Assembly (NCBI GenBank): GCA_001823925.1
Contig: MHWB01000005.1
Location: 1 to 35,111, forward strand
From: Candidatus Zambryskibacteria bacterium RIFCSPLOWO2_01_FULL_39_39
Lineage (GTDB): Bacteria; Patescibacteriota; Minisyncoccia; Phycocordibacterales; WO2-35-19
Reading direction: 5' to 3'
DNA length: 35,111 bases
The notes beneath the pieces are model-generated. The model was not told the origin of the DNA, ran no database searches, and saw only the letters and a list, made by a program, of their open reading frames with translations. Shown piece by piece: positions 18,200-24,678 of the stretch. Each line of letters starts with the position of its first letter. Within the stretch, counting starts at the first letter, position 1. The translations under genes were made by a program, and so were the position numbers.

Positions 18200-18227
18200 A
18201 TACTACCTAGATCTTAAAAAATTGCAA
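18200..18227 (-). promoter_or_regulatory. Promoter of the 17988 gene
   Basis: On the minus strand TTGCAA (18227-18222), 16 nt, TAGTAT (18205-18200). It begins immediately after the GH15 remnant. Confidence 0.5.
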
Positions 18228-18229
18228 TA

Positions 18230-18322
18230 CTACTTTCCCGCTCTAAGTAGAGCGACGATGAAGAGAGACTCGGCCCAGCCGAGGGGTGAGAAGCGAATAC
18301 TTGGAGCATCCGCAAGACTCAT
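18230..18322 (-). pseudogene. GH15 C-terminal remnant (partial duplicate)
   Basis: A 30-codon reading frame ends PLGWAESLFIVALLRAGK and then a stop. The intact GH15 gene upstream ends PLGWAESLFIVALLKSGK. The DNA is related but diverged, and the rest of the gene is missing. This is a leftover of a second GH15 gene, or of a tandem duplication followed by deletion. Between it and the intact gene lies the AT-stem hairpin at 18317-18365. It is not expected to be functional. Confidence 0.7.
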
Positions 18323-18365
18323 TGAGAATTTTTATGAGCAAAGCGCAATAAAAAGTCCAATGAGT
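18317..18365. repeat. AT-stem hairpin with GAGC-AGCG loop
   Basis: ACTCATTG (18317-18324) pairs with CAATGAGT (18358-18365), and TTTTTAT (18329-18335) with ATAAAAA (18348-18354). The loop is GAGCAAAGCGCA. Similar hairpins occur at 205-236 and 32294-32335. Confidence 0.6.
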
Positions 18366-18397
18366 GGACAGCTTCTGTAAGAAGGGTTGTCGCTGGG

Positions 18398-19513
18398 TTA
18401 TTTGCCAGACTTTAACAGGGCAACAATAAATAAAGATTCTGCCCAACCCAAAGGCACGTTTTCATTAGGCCTATCAGAGTCGGAGTAATAGAGTTCGGGG
18501 ATCTCGCCTTTATAAATTGTTGCCATACTTTTTTCTAAATATTCTTTGGCCATTTTTATATCATTATTTCCTTCCGATTCCCCCCTTAATGTAAGGGGGG
18601 CTAGGGGGGTTATTCCAGAAGAATGTGAGTGAGTTATTGCAAATTGATTATAAATAATAGAAAGCCAAGGGAAGCCAAAACACCATTCGGCCTCTTCGCT
18701 CACATTATCTTCGTTTTTATTATAGTATCTGTCGTTTTTGTATCTTATAACACCCCTGTCTCTCTCTAAATGATATTCTAAATGCCTTACAATATCTCTC
18801 CCAGTATTTTCCGGAATAATATTGAATGGATAGATAAGAGAAAGTAGAGCCAAGTCCGTAAATTTACTTCTTGATTCTCTGGGTAGAAGTTTACTTAAAG
18901 ATTCTTCACCTTTTTCTATAATTTCAGGAGGGATTTTAACTAAGCCGGTTTTAGATATAGATCGCAATCCAGCCACGCAGGCCCCAACTGAAGAGGCGTG
19001 CACTTCCTCATATTCTTCCCAGACGCCATTGTCTGGGTCGTGCCAGTACTCTATTGACTTTAAGTAATCCACTAAAATTTGTAGCACTTCTTTTTCTTCT
19101 TCACTCTCAACGATCTTTATATCCTTCTGTTCTAAATCCCCTATTTTAAAAAGTATCGCCCCGATAGCGTCATTTTGTTTGTTGCCCCACTCCTCCCAAA
19201 ATTCCTCAAATGTTTCTGGATTATAGCGAGCGTGAATATATTGGAAGGTCTGATAAGGTTTGTTTTTAACCGCCCAACTTATTTTATCTTTATGTTTTAC
19301 AAAAATAGTGAGGAGCGCCTTCCAAACTTTTTTGACGGTGTCCAAATCACCCACTTCTTCAAATGCCAAACAGGTATAAAAATTGTCTCTTAGCCATGCC
19401 TTATTGTATCCAGTGGAAACATCGGATCGTGAAGCTAGAAACAGGCCACTCTTTGACTGCAGGGCACGGATATTATCAAGATGTTTTTCTAAGATGTCTT
19501 TATTAATTTCCAT
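18398..19513 (-). CDS. Glycoside hydrolase family 15-like protein (glucoamylase/phosphorylase-kinase type)
   Basis: Product of 371 aa with an (alpha/alpha)6-barrel signature. KAWLRDNFYTCLAFEEVGD matches the first conserved GH15 block, HDPDNGVWEEYEEVHASSVGACVAGL the catalytic-acid block, EAEWCFGFPWL a substrate-site block, and PLGWAESLFIVALL the C-terminal block. There is no signal peptide, so it is cytoplasmic and probably acts on alpha-glucans or trehalose-like substrates. Residues 301-315 (ITPLAPLTLRGESEG) are encoded by an inserted palindromic repeat that keeps the frame. Two small genes (19603-20088) lie upstream in the same orientation. A partial second copy of its C-terminus lies downstream. 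The exact substrate is unknown. Confidence 0.85.
   Translation of the reverse strand: MEINKDILEKHLDNIRALQSKSGLFLASRSDVSTGYNKAWLRDNFYTCLAFEEVGDLDTVKKVWKALLTIFVKHKDKISWAVKNKPYQTFQYIHARYNPETFEEFWEEWGNKQNDAIGAILFKIGDLEQKDIKIVESEEEKEVLQILVDYLKSIEYWHDPDNGVWEEYEEVHASSVGACVAGLRSISKTGLVKIPPEIIEKGEESLSKLLPRESRSKFTDLALLSLIYPFNIIPENTGRDIVRHLEYHLERDRGVIRYKNDRYYNKNEDNVSEEAEWCFGFPWLSIIYNQFAITHSHSSGITPLAPLTLRGESEGNNDIKMAKEYLEKSMATIYKGEIPELYYSDSDRPNENVPLGWAESLFIVALLKSGK
18575..18612 (-). repeat. Palindromic repeat, in frame inside GH15 gene
   Basis: 38 bp. A stem of CCCCCTTA and TAAGGGGG with loop CAT is preceded by a second C-run. It is nearly identical over its whole length to 27546-27583 on the + strand. 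It adds 15 codons to GH15 without breaking the frame. Confidence 0.85.
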
Positions 19514-19529
19514 AATTAATATTTTTCCT

Positions 19530-19605
19530 TACCCCCTACCCCTCTCCAAAGGAAAGGGGTTTTCGGACACCCTTCCACTTTGGGGAAGGGCTGGGGATGG
19601 GGTTA
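19530..19605. repeat. Inverted pair of palindromic repeats
   Basis: Two copies of the same C-run/stem type lie head to head between the GH15 gene and the 104-aa gene: 19530-19560 (+ orientation, CCCCTCTCC/GGAAAGGGG-type stem) and 19570-19605 (- orientation, CCCTTCC/GGGAAGGG-type stem). The TAA beginning the second copy is the stop codon of the upstream gene. Confidence 0.75.
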
Positions 19606-19917
19606 TTCTCCTAAAATGTTTTTTTCATATAATCTCTTTGCTTCAGAGAGCATATCTTTAAGATATGGCCTTTTGTTTTCCATGAGTTCCGCAAGCAGAG
19701 GATAATTTTTCTTGGCTTCAGCGTATAAAGAGATTACTTTTTCTTCTTCTTTAAAAAACTCAAGCATCTTGAGTGATAACTTTTCTTCGTAATACTTTTT
19801 ATCATCATCAATACCCTTGCCTCTGATACTTTCTACAATCTCTTTGGCAATATCGGTCTCAGTTTGCGCTTGGGCAATCAAAAAATCTATTGCGTCTTTA
19901 ATTGGATTTTTGCTCAT
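19603..19917 (-). CDS. Hypothetical helical protein (104 aa)
   Basis: No recognised family. The product is charged and predicted to be almost entirely alpha-helical (for example KKYYEEKLSLKMLEFFKEEEKVISLYAEAKK), without signal or membrane segments. No SD precedes the ATG. It starts 3 nt after the stop of the 55-aa gene, so the pair is cotranscribed, probably with GH15. Its stop codon is supplied by a palindromic repeat, so the original C-terminus may have been changed by the insertion. Confidence 0.65.
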   Translation of the reverse strand: MSKNPIKDAIDFLIAQAQTETDIAKEIVESIRGKGIDDDKKYYEEKLSLKMLEFFKEEEKVISLYAEAKKNYPLLAELMENKRPYLKDMLSEAKRLYEKNILGE

Positions 19918-19920
19918 GTA

Positions 19921-20088
19921 TTAAATTCTATTTCCAAAATTTTCAAAATAAGGGTTTTCTGCAAGTCGCTCTAATACTTTAGCTAGTTCTGTATCAAAAG
20001 TCGCTTTAACAGATTGCTCTGCTTTTTGAGTTTTCTCTAGTACTCCATTTTTAACTTCGGGAGTTTGAGGCAATATATTTCCTTCCAT
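19921..20088 (-). CDS. Hypothetical small protein (55 aa)
   Basis: A short gene upstream of the 104-aa gene in the same strand, with 3 nt between stop and next start. The product is hydrophilic, Glu/Lys-rich in the middle and ends ENPYFENFGNRI. The ATG at 20088 is used here. A TTG five codons later has GGAAGG upstream at SD distance and is an alternative start. The tight spacing supports it as real. No family recognised. Confidence 0.55.
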   Translation of the reverse strand: MEGNILPQTPEVKNGVLEKTQKAEQSVKATFDTELAKVLERLAENPYFENFGNRI

Positions 20089-20204
20089 ATTTTTTAGTTA
20101 AAATAATAAAATTATTACTTTAATTCTACTACCCTATTTTTAAAAATGCATCCACAGGGGTTTTTACAAATTTTTATGATAAAATTATTTAGGAGTAGTT
20201 TTTT

Positions 20205-20380
20205 ATAAACCAAAAGAGAAGTCCATCTTGGTGAGCTTGCAAATCACTTGTGGTGAGCGTAGTCGAACCATAACGCATTTCTCTTTTGGCTTAACTTAAT
20301 TCTTCTCTGCACGTGTGGGGAAGAATTAGTTGGGTCGCAAAGACCGTCTCGGTATCCATCGGGGCGGTTTTTGTGTTTTT
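20205..20380 (+). ncRNA. Candidate structured RNA with terminator
   Basis: No SD-led ORF is seen here, yet three stems follow one another: CCAAAAGAGAA (20210-20220) with TTCTCTTTTGG (20279-20289), TAATTCTTC (20297-20305) with GAAGAATTA (20320-20328), and a terminator (20343-20372). The first loop contains GGTGAGCGTAGTCGAACCA, which resembles a common intergenic repeat type, so part of the structure may be a repeat insertion. An extended -10-like sequence (TATGATAAAAT) lies upstream at 20175-20185, without a clear -35. The terminator stands before the separate promoter of the next gene, which supports an independent transcript. No known RNA family matched. Confidence 0.4.
20343..20380 (+). terminator. 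Intrinsic terminator
   Basis: ACCGTCTCG (20343-20351) pairs with CGGGGCGGT (20360-20368), including two G-T pairs. TTTTTGTGTTTTT follows. Confidence 0.75.
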
Positions 20381-20390
20381 AATGAAGCAT

Positions 20391-20419
20391 TTGCTAAAAA
20401 TTTTGAATTATTCTAATAT
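20391..20419 (+). promoter_or_regulatory. Promoter of the 20438 gene
   Basis: TTGCTA (20391-20396), 17-nt spacer, TAATAT (20414-20419). It is followed by a short leader with a perfect GGAGGT. Confidence 0.55.
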
Positions 20420-20437
20420 CCAAATTGGAGGTAACCC

Positions 20438-20926
20438 ATGGGATTACTTTGGAACTTTGATAACCCGAATTTATTGAAAGCATTTTTCTCTGTGATTTTG
20501 TACGATCTCGCAAAATGTGCAAAAAAGAATGGTGAGCATAGCCTTTTCCAAATAGAAGAAGACGTGTCCTATCTTTCTGGTGTCTTGACTGCTGGATTTA
20601 ATGCTACAAGGATAGACTTTTGTAAGCCATCGTATCTGCACGTAGAGCCGATTTCGTTTATGACCAACAACTTTGACAGACTCGAGCCCATCTTGGCTAG
20701 AGATATTGCGGACAGTGTAGTTATTGGTCTTGCTCTCTACAATCGTTTACCTAATATGCTTAGTCGTTGTGATTTTGCTGTACGCACATCCTATCTTTAT
20801 AGGCATACGGCTGAAGTTTATCCAGATGATTCTCTACGTCCCGCTCTTCGTTCTATTTCAGAAAATTTTGGTGTGTGGGCTGACCTCCTCCCATCTCTCT
20901 CAAAGAGTGTCTCCCTTGTTATTTAA
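20438..20926 (+). CDS. Hypothetical protein (162 aa)
   Basis: No recognised family. A strong SD (GGAGGT, 20427-20432) precedes the ATG. The protein appears mainly helical with hydrophobic stretches (AFFSVILYDLAKCAK and ADSVVIGLALYNRL) that are too short or mixed to be confident membrane spans, so it is probably soluble or peripheral. Five cysteine, tyrosine or histidine-rich positions near the middle have no obvious metal-site spacing. It has its own promoter and terminator. A 14-bp direct repeat (TATTTAAGTATATT) spans the stop codon and its 3' flank. Confidence 0.75.
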   Translation: MGLLWNFDNPNLLKAFFSVILYDLAKCAKKNGEHSLFQIEEDVSYLSGVLTAGFNATRIDFCKPSYLHVEPISFMTNNFDRLEPILARDIADSVVIGLALYNRLPNMLSRCDFAVRTSYLYRHTAEVYPDDSLRPALRSISENFGVWADLLPSLSKSVSLVI

Positions 20927-20951
20927 GTATATTTTATTTAAGTATATTCTT

Positions 20952-20986
20952 GCTCACCCCCCACAAGCTCAGGGTGGGCTTTTTTA
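20952..20986 (+). terminator. Intrinsic terminator
   Basis: GCTCACCC (20952-20959) pairs with GGGTGGGC (20972-20979), followed by T(7). It ends the 20438 gene. Confidence 0.8.
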
Positions 20987-21001
20987 TAAATTAAAAAATA
21001 C

Positions 21002-21030
21002 TTGAAGTCAAATGAGGTTTATGATAGTCT
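21002..21030 (+). promoter_or_regulatory. Promoter of the candidate ncRNA
   Basis: TTGAAG (21002-21007), 17-nt spacer, TAGTCT (21025-21030) with TG at 21022-21023. The expected start is at about 21037, exactly the first base of the closing helix of the predicted RNA. Confidence 0.6.
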
Positions 21031-21036
21031 AGTCGT

Positions 21037-21300
21037 GGACTGGAGAACCCCGGAGAGTTGGAGGAAAAGGTGGCATCCTACTACTGGAGTACCATTGGCT
21101 CGGACTCGGCAATGCCAAATCGATTCGTCGTTAGTGTGGGAGCATAAACCTCTGGCACGAGGTAGAAAGCTTCACGTGCAGCATTGACGGCGATAGATAC
21201 CCTGTCGTCTTAGGGGCATAAGTTGAGTCAGGCGGGGCTGATTACTTCAACTCCTCCAGTCCGTCGATCCTTTCGGTACCACACCGAGAGGATTTTTTTT
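21037..21300 (+). ncRNA. Candidate structured noncoding RNA, about 260 nt
   Basis: The predicted transcript begins GGACTGGAG (21037-21045), which is perfectly complementary to CTCCAGTCC at 21254-21262, just before the terminator. This forms a closing helix around about 208 nt. Internal hairpins include ACCTC/GAGGT near 21150-21165, TTGGC/GCCAA around 21092-21115 and GTTGA..CAG/CTG..TCAAC near 21222-21252. The only ORFs are a TTG-led 61-codon frame that starts inside the promoter and a 25-codon GTG frame after GGAGG at 21060-21064. Neither has a recognisable product. It does not show the conserved blocks of RNase P RNA, tmRNA or SRP RNA. The isolated position argues against a riboswitch. This is inference from structure; family unknown. 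Confidence 0.6.
21269..21300 (+). terminator. Intrinsic terminator of the candidate ncRNA
   Basis: CCTTTCGGT (21269-21277) pairs with ACCGAGAGG (21283-21291) around a 5-nt loop. A and T(8) follow. Confidence 0.85.
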
Positions 21301-21358
21301 ATGTGATTTTTCTTATGGAACCTTTCGTACGAACAAGGTATCACTTTCACGATGAAGA

Positions 21359-22084
21359 TTACTTCTTTTTTCGGCTACGCCATTCGATAATTTTAGCGTG
21401 GTGGCCACTTATGAGAACCTTTGGGACTCTGTATTTTTTGCTTTTGTAAGTAAGAATTTCCGGGCGTGTGTAGACCTCTCTAGATGAGACTCTATTTTCT
21501 TCTACCGACTCTATTTTACCCAAAACTCCCGGAATCCTACGGGCAATCGTATCTATTATTACCATTGCGGGTAGCTCGCCACCCGTAACGACGTATGGCC
21601 CGATTGATAAGTCTTCAACTTTTATTTTATATAAATCTTTTGTTATCTTTTTTACTCTTTCATCTATTCCCTCATATCTGCCACAAATTATCACTACATC
21701 TTTAATTTTTTTTGCAACTTTTTCTGCATAAATATTATCAAACTGTTTACCACTTGGAGAGAGCCAGATAATAAGAATATTTTTGAGAGTCCCTCTCCTT
21801 TGCAAGGAGAGGGATTTAGGGTGAGGTAGTGCCTTCTCTACCGCCTTTACCACCGACTCTGCTTCTAAGACCATCCCCGGCCCCCCACCAAAAGGTCTCT
21901 GGTCTACCCTTCTGTATTTACTTTGTCCCGCCGTAGCTTTATGCGAAGGAGGAGCTTTTGTAAAATCTCTTGGGTTATAAAATTTAACTCTTATTTTTTT
22001 ATCGAGAATAGCTCTTCCTATAATCGACGAGTTTATGTATGAGTCCAAGCTTTCCGGAAATAATGTAATGATATGAAAAGTCAT
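21359..22084 (-). CDS. trmD: tRNA (guanine-N1-)-methyltransferase
   Basis: SPOUT-class methyltransferase that adds m1G37 in tRNAs and so prevents frameshifting. Length 241 aa. Family blocks: ITLFPESLDSYINSSIIGRA at the N-terminus, RPFGGGPGMVLEAE (residues 63-76), the knotted SAM-binding segment IICGRYEGIDERV, and SIGPYVVTGGELPAMVIIDTIARRIPGVLG. Residues 87-102 (PHPKSLSLQRRGTLKN) interrupt the linker between helix and strand and are encoded by a palindromic repeat inserted in frame. It sits downstream of rpsP and khpA in the usual order, but rimM is absent and a terminator-like hairpin separates it from khpA. There is no SD. Confidence 0.95.
   Translation of the reverse strand: MTFHIITLFPESLDSYINSSIIGRAILDKKIRVKFYNPRDFTKAPPSHKATAGQSKYRRVDQRPFGGGPGMVLEAESVVKAVEKALPHPKSLSLQRRGTLKNILIIWLSPSGKQFDNIYAEKVAKKIKDVVIICGRYEGIDERVKKITKDLYKIKVEDLSIGPYVVTGGELPAMVIIDTIARRIPGVLGKIESVEENRVSSREVYTRPEILTYKSKKYRVPKVLISGHHAKIIEWRSRKKK
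21788..21826 (-). repeat. Palindromic repeat, in frame inside trmD
   Basis: TCCCTCTCCTT (21790-21800) pairs with AAGGAGAGGGA (21804-21814) around TGC, followed by a TTAGGGTGAGG tail. It has the same stem-plus-tail layout as the other C-rich repeats in the window. Confidence 0.8.
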
Positions 22085-22101
22085 AAATTAAATAATAACA
22101 T

Positions 22102-22142
22102 AAAAACAAAACTGCGTCTAGTTGGCGCAGTTTTGTTTTTTA
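22102..22142. terminator. Bidirectional intrinsic terminator between khpA and trmD
   Basis: A 15-bp perfect stem: AAAAACAAAACTGCG (22102-22116) with CGCAGTTTTGTTTTT (22126-22140). T-rich tracts lie in both directions. It would terminate or attenuate the rpsP-khpA transcript before trmD. Confidence 0.8.
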
Positions 22143-22157
22143 AGATTTGTTTTTTGA

Positions 22158-22481
22158 TTATTCGAGCTTGAGATCTTGCATCACATCATCCATTGATTTC
22201 ATTTGGTCTGACTGGGTAGGTTCACTTTTTCTACCTCCTTCTGGTTCATTGATTTTAAGATTGACTCTGGCATTGTTTTTCATACCAACTACTCGAAGCA
22301 ATATTCTAATTGCTTTGGCGGTATTGCCACTGCGTCCTATAATTTTGCCCATATCTTCTGGGTGGACATCAAGGCTCAAGAGTACTCCCATCTCATCTAC
22401 TGTACGAGTGATCTTTACAGACTCTGGGTGGTCTGCTAATCCTTTCACTACAAAATCCAAAAATTGTGCGTCGTTTTCCAT
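22158..22481 (-). CDS. khpA: KH-domain RNA-binding protein KhpA
   Basis: Product of 107 aa. A single type II-like KH domain carries the GxxG loop in MGKIIGRSGNTAKAIR (residues 44-59; GRSG at 49-52). Family members (KhpA/YlqC) are RNA-binding proteins, often partnering KhpB/Jag, and are encoded between rpsP and rimM/trmD, as here. A C-terminal tail of about 25 charged residues (EPEGGRKSEPTQSDQ...) extends beyond the domain. No SD is seen; the start codon follows rpsP by about 45 nt. Confidence 0.92.
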   Translation of the reverse strand: MENDAQFLDFVVKGLADHPESVKITRTVDEMGVLLSLDVHPEDMGKIIGRSGNTAKAIRILLRVVGMKNNARVNLKINEPEGGRKSEPTQSDQMKSMDDVMQDLKLE

Positions 22482-22526
22482 TTCAGTTTAATAAGTTAAT
22501 AATTTCTTCCCTACTGCTCAATTATA

Positions 22527-22961
22527 TTATACCGGAGTCTCTAGAGCAACTTTTTCTGCCTCTGGTTCGACGGCAGTTTCTTCGGCTGAAGTTTCGGCAA
22601 TTTCTTCTTTCCCCCTAACTTCTTCGGCTGGTTTTTTCCCGACGCTTTCGGTCGGGACTCTGACTCCTTCGGACGTCGGAGCTGAAACTATTGGGGATTT
22701 TTTAGGTAAAACATTTATCTTTTTTCCTGCTATTATTTTTCTTTCAACAAAAATATTATGGACAGTGTCCGACAACTTTGCTCCGTTTGCTATCCAGTGT
22801 TTTACTCTTTCTGTCTTAAACTCTGCCTTCTCTCCCCTTCGAGCGTCATAGGACCCAAGTATTTCCAAAAACTTACCGCTCTTAGGGCCATTTTTGGAAT
22901 CAGTCAAAACAAGCCGGAATACCGGCTCGTGTTTTCTACCCACTCTTTGAAGTCTAACCAT
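22527..22961 (-). CDS. rpsP: 30S ribosomal protein S16 with extended C-terminus
   Basis: Small-subunit protein. MVRLQRVGRKHEPVFRLVLTDS and FLEILGSYDAR match the S16 family, whose core is about 80 residues. The start at 22961 is preferred to an ATG two codons upstream because it gives normal spacing from AGAGGT and fits the family's N-terminus. The 144-aa product has a tail of about 55 residues rich in Glu, Ala and Val. Part of that tail (SAPTSEGVRVPTESVGKKP) is encoded by two adjacent GC-rich hairpins: CCCGAC/GTCGGG at 22638-22656 and CTCC/GGAG at 22664-22681, which look like repeat DNA. The tail is probably disordered. Confidence 0.95.
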   Translation of the reverse strand: MVRLQRVGRKHEPVFRLVLTDSKNGPKSGKFLEILGSYDARRGEKAEFKTERVKHWIANGAKLSDTVHNIFVERKIIAGKKINVLPKKSPIVSAPTSEGVRVPTESVGKKPAEEVRGKEEIAETSAEETAVEPEAEKVALETPV

Positions 22962-23006
22962 TAACATAACCTCTAAACCTTATCAAAATAGCCCAAATTA
23001 GTCAAA

Positions 23007-23270
23007 CTATTTATTTCCGCCAAACGGCATTTGTGCTCGTAGGTTTTCTATCATTTCTTCTAGTTCTGCTATGGGTATTTCAGGATTTTTTCCATTATCT
23101 GTGTCTTCTCTAGCTTTTTTTAGTTGCTCGTTTAAACGTTTCAATTGCATTCCCATATCTACACCTTCCTGATCTTCACCAGCAAATTCACCCGTGCTTA
23201 TTGGGTTAGCAATATGTCCTGCGCCGTCAGTGTTTTTTGACCCTTCACTTTTTCCATTAAAAAATCCCAT
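23007..23270 (-). CDS. Hypothetical protein (87 aa)
   Basis: No recognised family. A Gly/Ser/Asp-rich N-terminal half (SEGSKNTDGAGHIANP) is followed by a helical, charged C-terminal half (MQLKRLNEQLKKAREDTD and LEEMIENLRAQMPF), probably a short coiled coil. There is no signal peptide or SD. It lies immediately upstream of rpsP on the same strand and may be cotranscribed with it. It is divergent from glycerate kinase. Confidence 0.7.
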   Translation of the reverse strand: MGFFNGKSEGSKNTDGAGHIANPISTGEFAGEDQEGVDMGMQLKRLNEQLKKAREDTDNGKNPEIPIAELEEMIENLRAQMPFGGNK

Positions 23271-23351
23271 AAATTTATTTTATTTAATAATATTCAAATT
23301 ATACCACAATAAAGTTTTCCACCATATTATCATGTTTAAGGGCGTCCGAGA

Positions 23352-23360
23352 TGTTAAAAT
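23352..23360 (+). promoter_or_regulatory. Extended -10 of the glycerate kinase gene
   Basis: TG at 23352-23353 and TAAAAT at 23355-23360. The expected transcription start near 23367 lies about 3 nt before the GTG start codon, so the mRNA would be essentially leaderless. No good -35 is seen. Confidence 0.4.
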
Positions 23361-23369
23361 GAAAGTAAG

Positions 23370-24647
23370 GTGTCTATTATTTTAAATAAAGATGAGCTCT
23401 TGGAATCAAACTCCAAGCTTCGTCGAGATGCGCTTCAAATCTTAGAGGCGGGTTATTCGGCTATTAATACAGAAAAAATCTTGCGAAGTCAGATAACTTT
23501 GGAAGAAGGCGGCGCGTTGTGTATAGAAAATACCGGCTTTCAATGCTCGTTTTATGAACGCATCTTTTTTGTCGGTATTGGTAAATGTGCTTTTGAAGGA
23601 GCAGAGGTAATTGAAGATATTTTGGGAGACCAGCTAACAGACGGCGTGGTCATAGACGTCAAAATCGGTTCTTTGAAGAAAATAAGATGCTATCAAGGTA
23701 CTCACCCCTATCCGTCAGAGGCCAATGTTTTTGCTACCAGAGAGATTTTAGAAATGATAAAAGGAGTAACCGAGAGAGATTTGGTTTTGGTTTTGATTTC
23801 TGGTGGAGGTTCTTCCCTTTTGTGCCAGCCACACAATATTAGTGTTGAAAATTTAATTGAAATTACCAAGACGCTAACCCAAAGAGGGGCTGATATTTTT
23901 GAGCTTAACACTGTTAGAAAGCATCTTTCTTTGGTCCAGGGAGGGAACTTGGCAAAACTTTGTTTCCCTTCTCAAGTGGTCTCACTTATTTTTTCGGATG
24001 TTTTAGGAAATGATATTTCTATGATAGCTTCTGGTCCGACGATAATAGATACCACTAGTAAAGAAGATGCAGGAAAAATTTTAAAGAAATATGAAATTCA
24101 AAATTACGAAATTACAGAAACCCCCAAAGACCAAAAATATTTTGATAATGTAAAAAACGTATTGGTTTGTAGTAATCAAAATGCGCTGATTGCAATGAAA
24201 TCAAAAGCAGAAGAATTGGGTTTCAATACATCAATTGAGACAGAGAAACTCTCGGGGGACGCAAGTGAAGTGGGAAAAGAATTGGCCACAAAAGAGATAA
24301 GAGCAAAGACGTGCTTACTTTTTGGAGGAGAAACTACGGTTAAAATAATGGGTGAAGGTGGAATGGGCGGGAGAAATCAAGAGATGGCACTTTCGGCCTT
24401 GCCACTTATCAAACCAAATTCTGTTTTGATTTGCGCCGCTTCGGATGGGTGGGACAACACCCCCCATGCTGGGGCGCTAGTCGATAGTGAACTTTTTGAA
24501 AAAGCAAAAAATTTAAATTTATCTCCAGAAAAGTTTTTGGCCAAAAGTGATAGTTACAATTTTTTTAAACAGGTTGAAGATGGCGCTTTATGCACAGGTA
24601 GACTCGGGAGCAATGTCTCCGACTTGTATATAATGTTGTATGAATAA
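23370..24647 (+). CDS. Glycerate 2-kinase (MOFRL family)
   Basis: Product of 425 aa in the DUF4147/MOFRL glycerate-kinase family (GckA type), which phosphorylates D-glycerate to 2-phosphoglycerate. Visible blocks are FVGIGKCAF, GTHPYPSEAN, LVLISGGGSSLLCQP (nucleotide-binding glycine-rich segment), LNTVRKHLSLVQGGNLA, SDVLGNDISMIASGPT and the C-terminal MOFRL block GGETTVKIMGEGGMGGRNQEMAL...ASDGWDNTPHAGALVD. A GTG start at 23370 is proposed; it begins MSIILNKDELL and has no good SD. PEP synthase follows after 31 nt on the same strand. Enolase, which uses its product, lies farther downstream. Confidence 0.92.
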   Translation: MSIILNKDELLESNSKLRRDALQILEAGYSAINTEKILRSQITLEEGGALCIENTGFQCSFYERIFFVGIGKCAFEGAEVIEDILGDQLTDGVVIDVKIGSLKKIRCYQGTHPYPSEANVFATREILEMIKGVTERDLVLVLISGGGSSLLCQPHNISVENLIEITKTLTQRGADIFELNTVRKHLSLVQGGNLAKLCFPSQVVSLIFSDVLGNDISMIASGPTIIDTTSKEDAGKILKKYEIQNYEITETPKDQKYFDNVKNVLVCSNQNALIAMKSKAEELGFNTSIETEKLSGDASEVGKELATKEIRAKTCLLFGGETTVKIMGEGGMGGRNQEMALSALPLIKPNSVLICAASDGWDNTPHAGALVDSELFEKAKNLNLSPEKFLAKSDSYNFFKQVEDGALCTGRLGSNVSDLYIMLYE

Positions 24648-24678
24648 TAAAAACTATTTAAATTAAAAATAATAAAAA

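Noticed and set aside
21002-21187. TTG-led ORF of 61 codons in the ncRNA region
   Set aside because: Its first codons overlap the -35/-10 promoter, it has no SD, and RNA pairing explains the region better.
21234-21252. GGGGCTGATTACTTCAAC resembling the 5' end of tmRNA
   Set aside because: It lies just before a terminator, and there is no tag frame or tRNA-like end around it.
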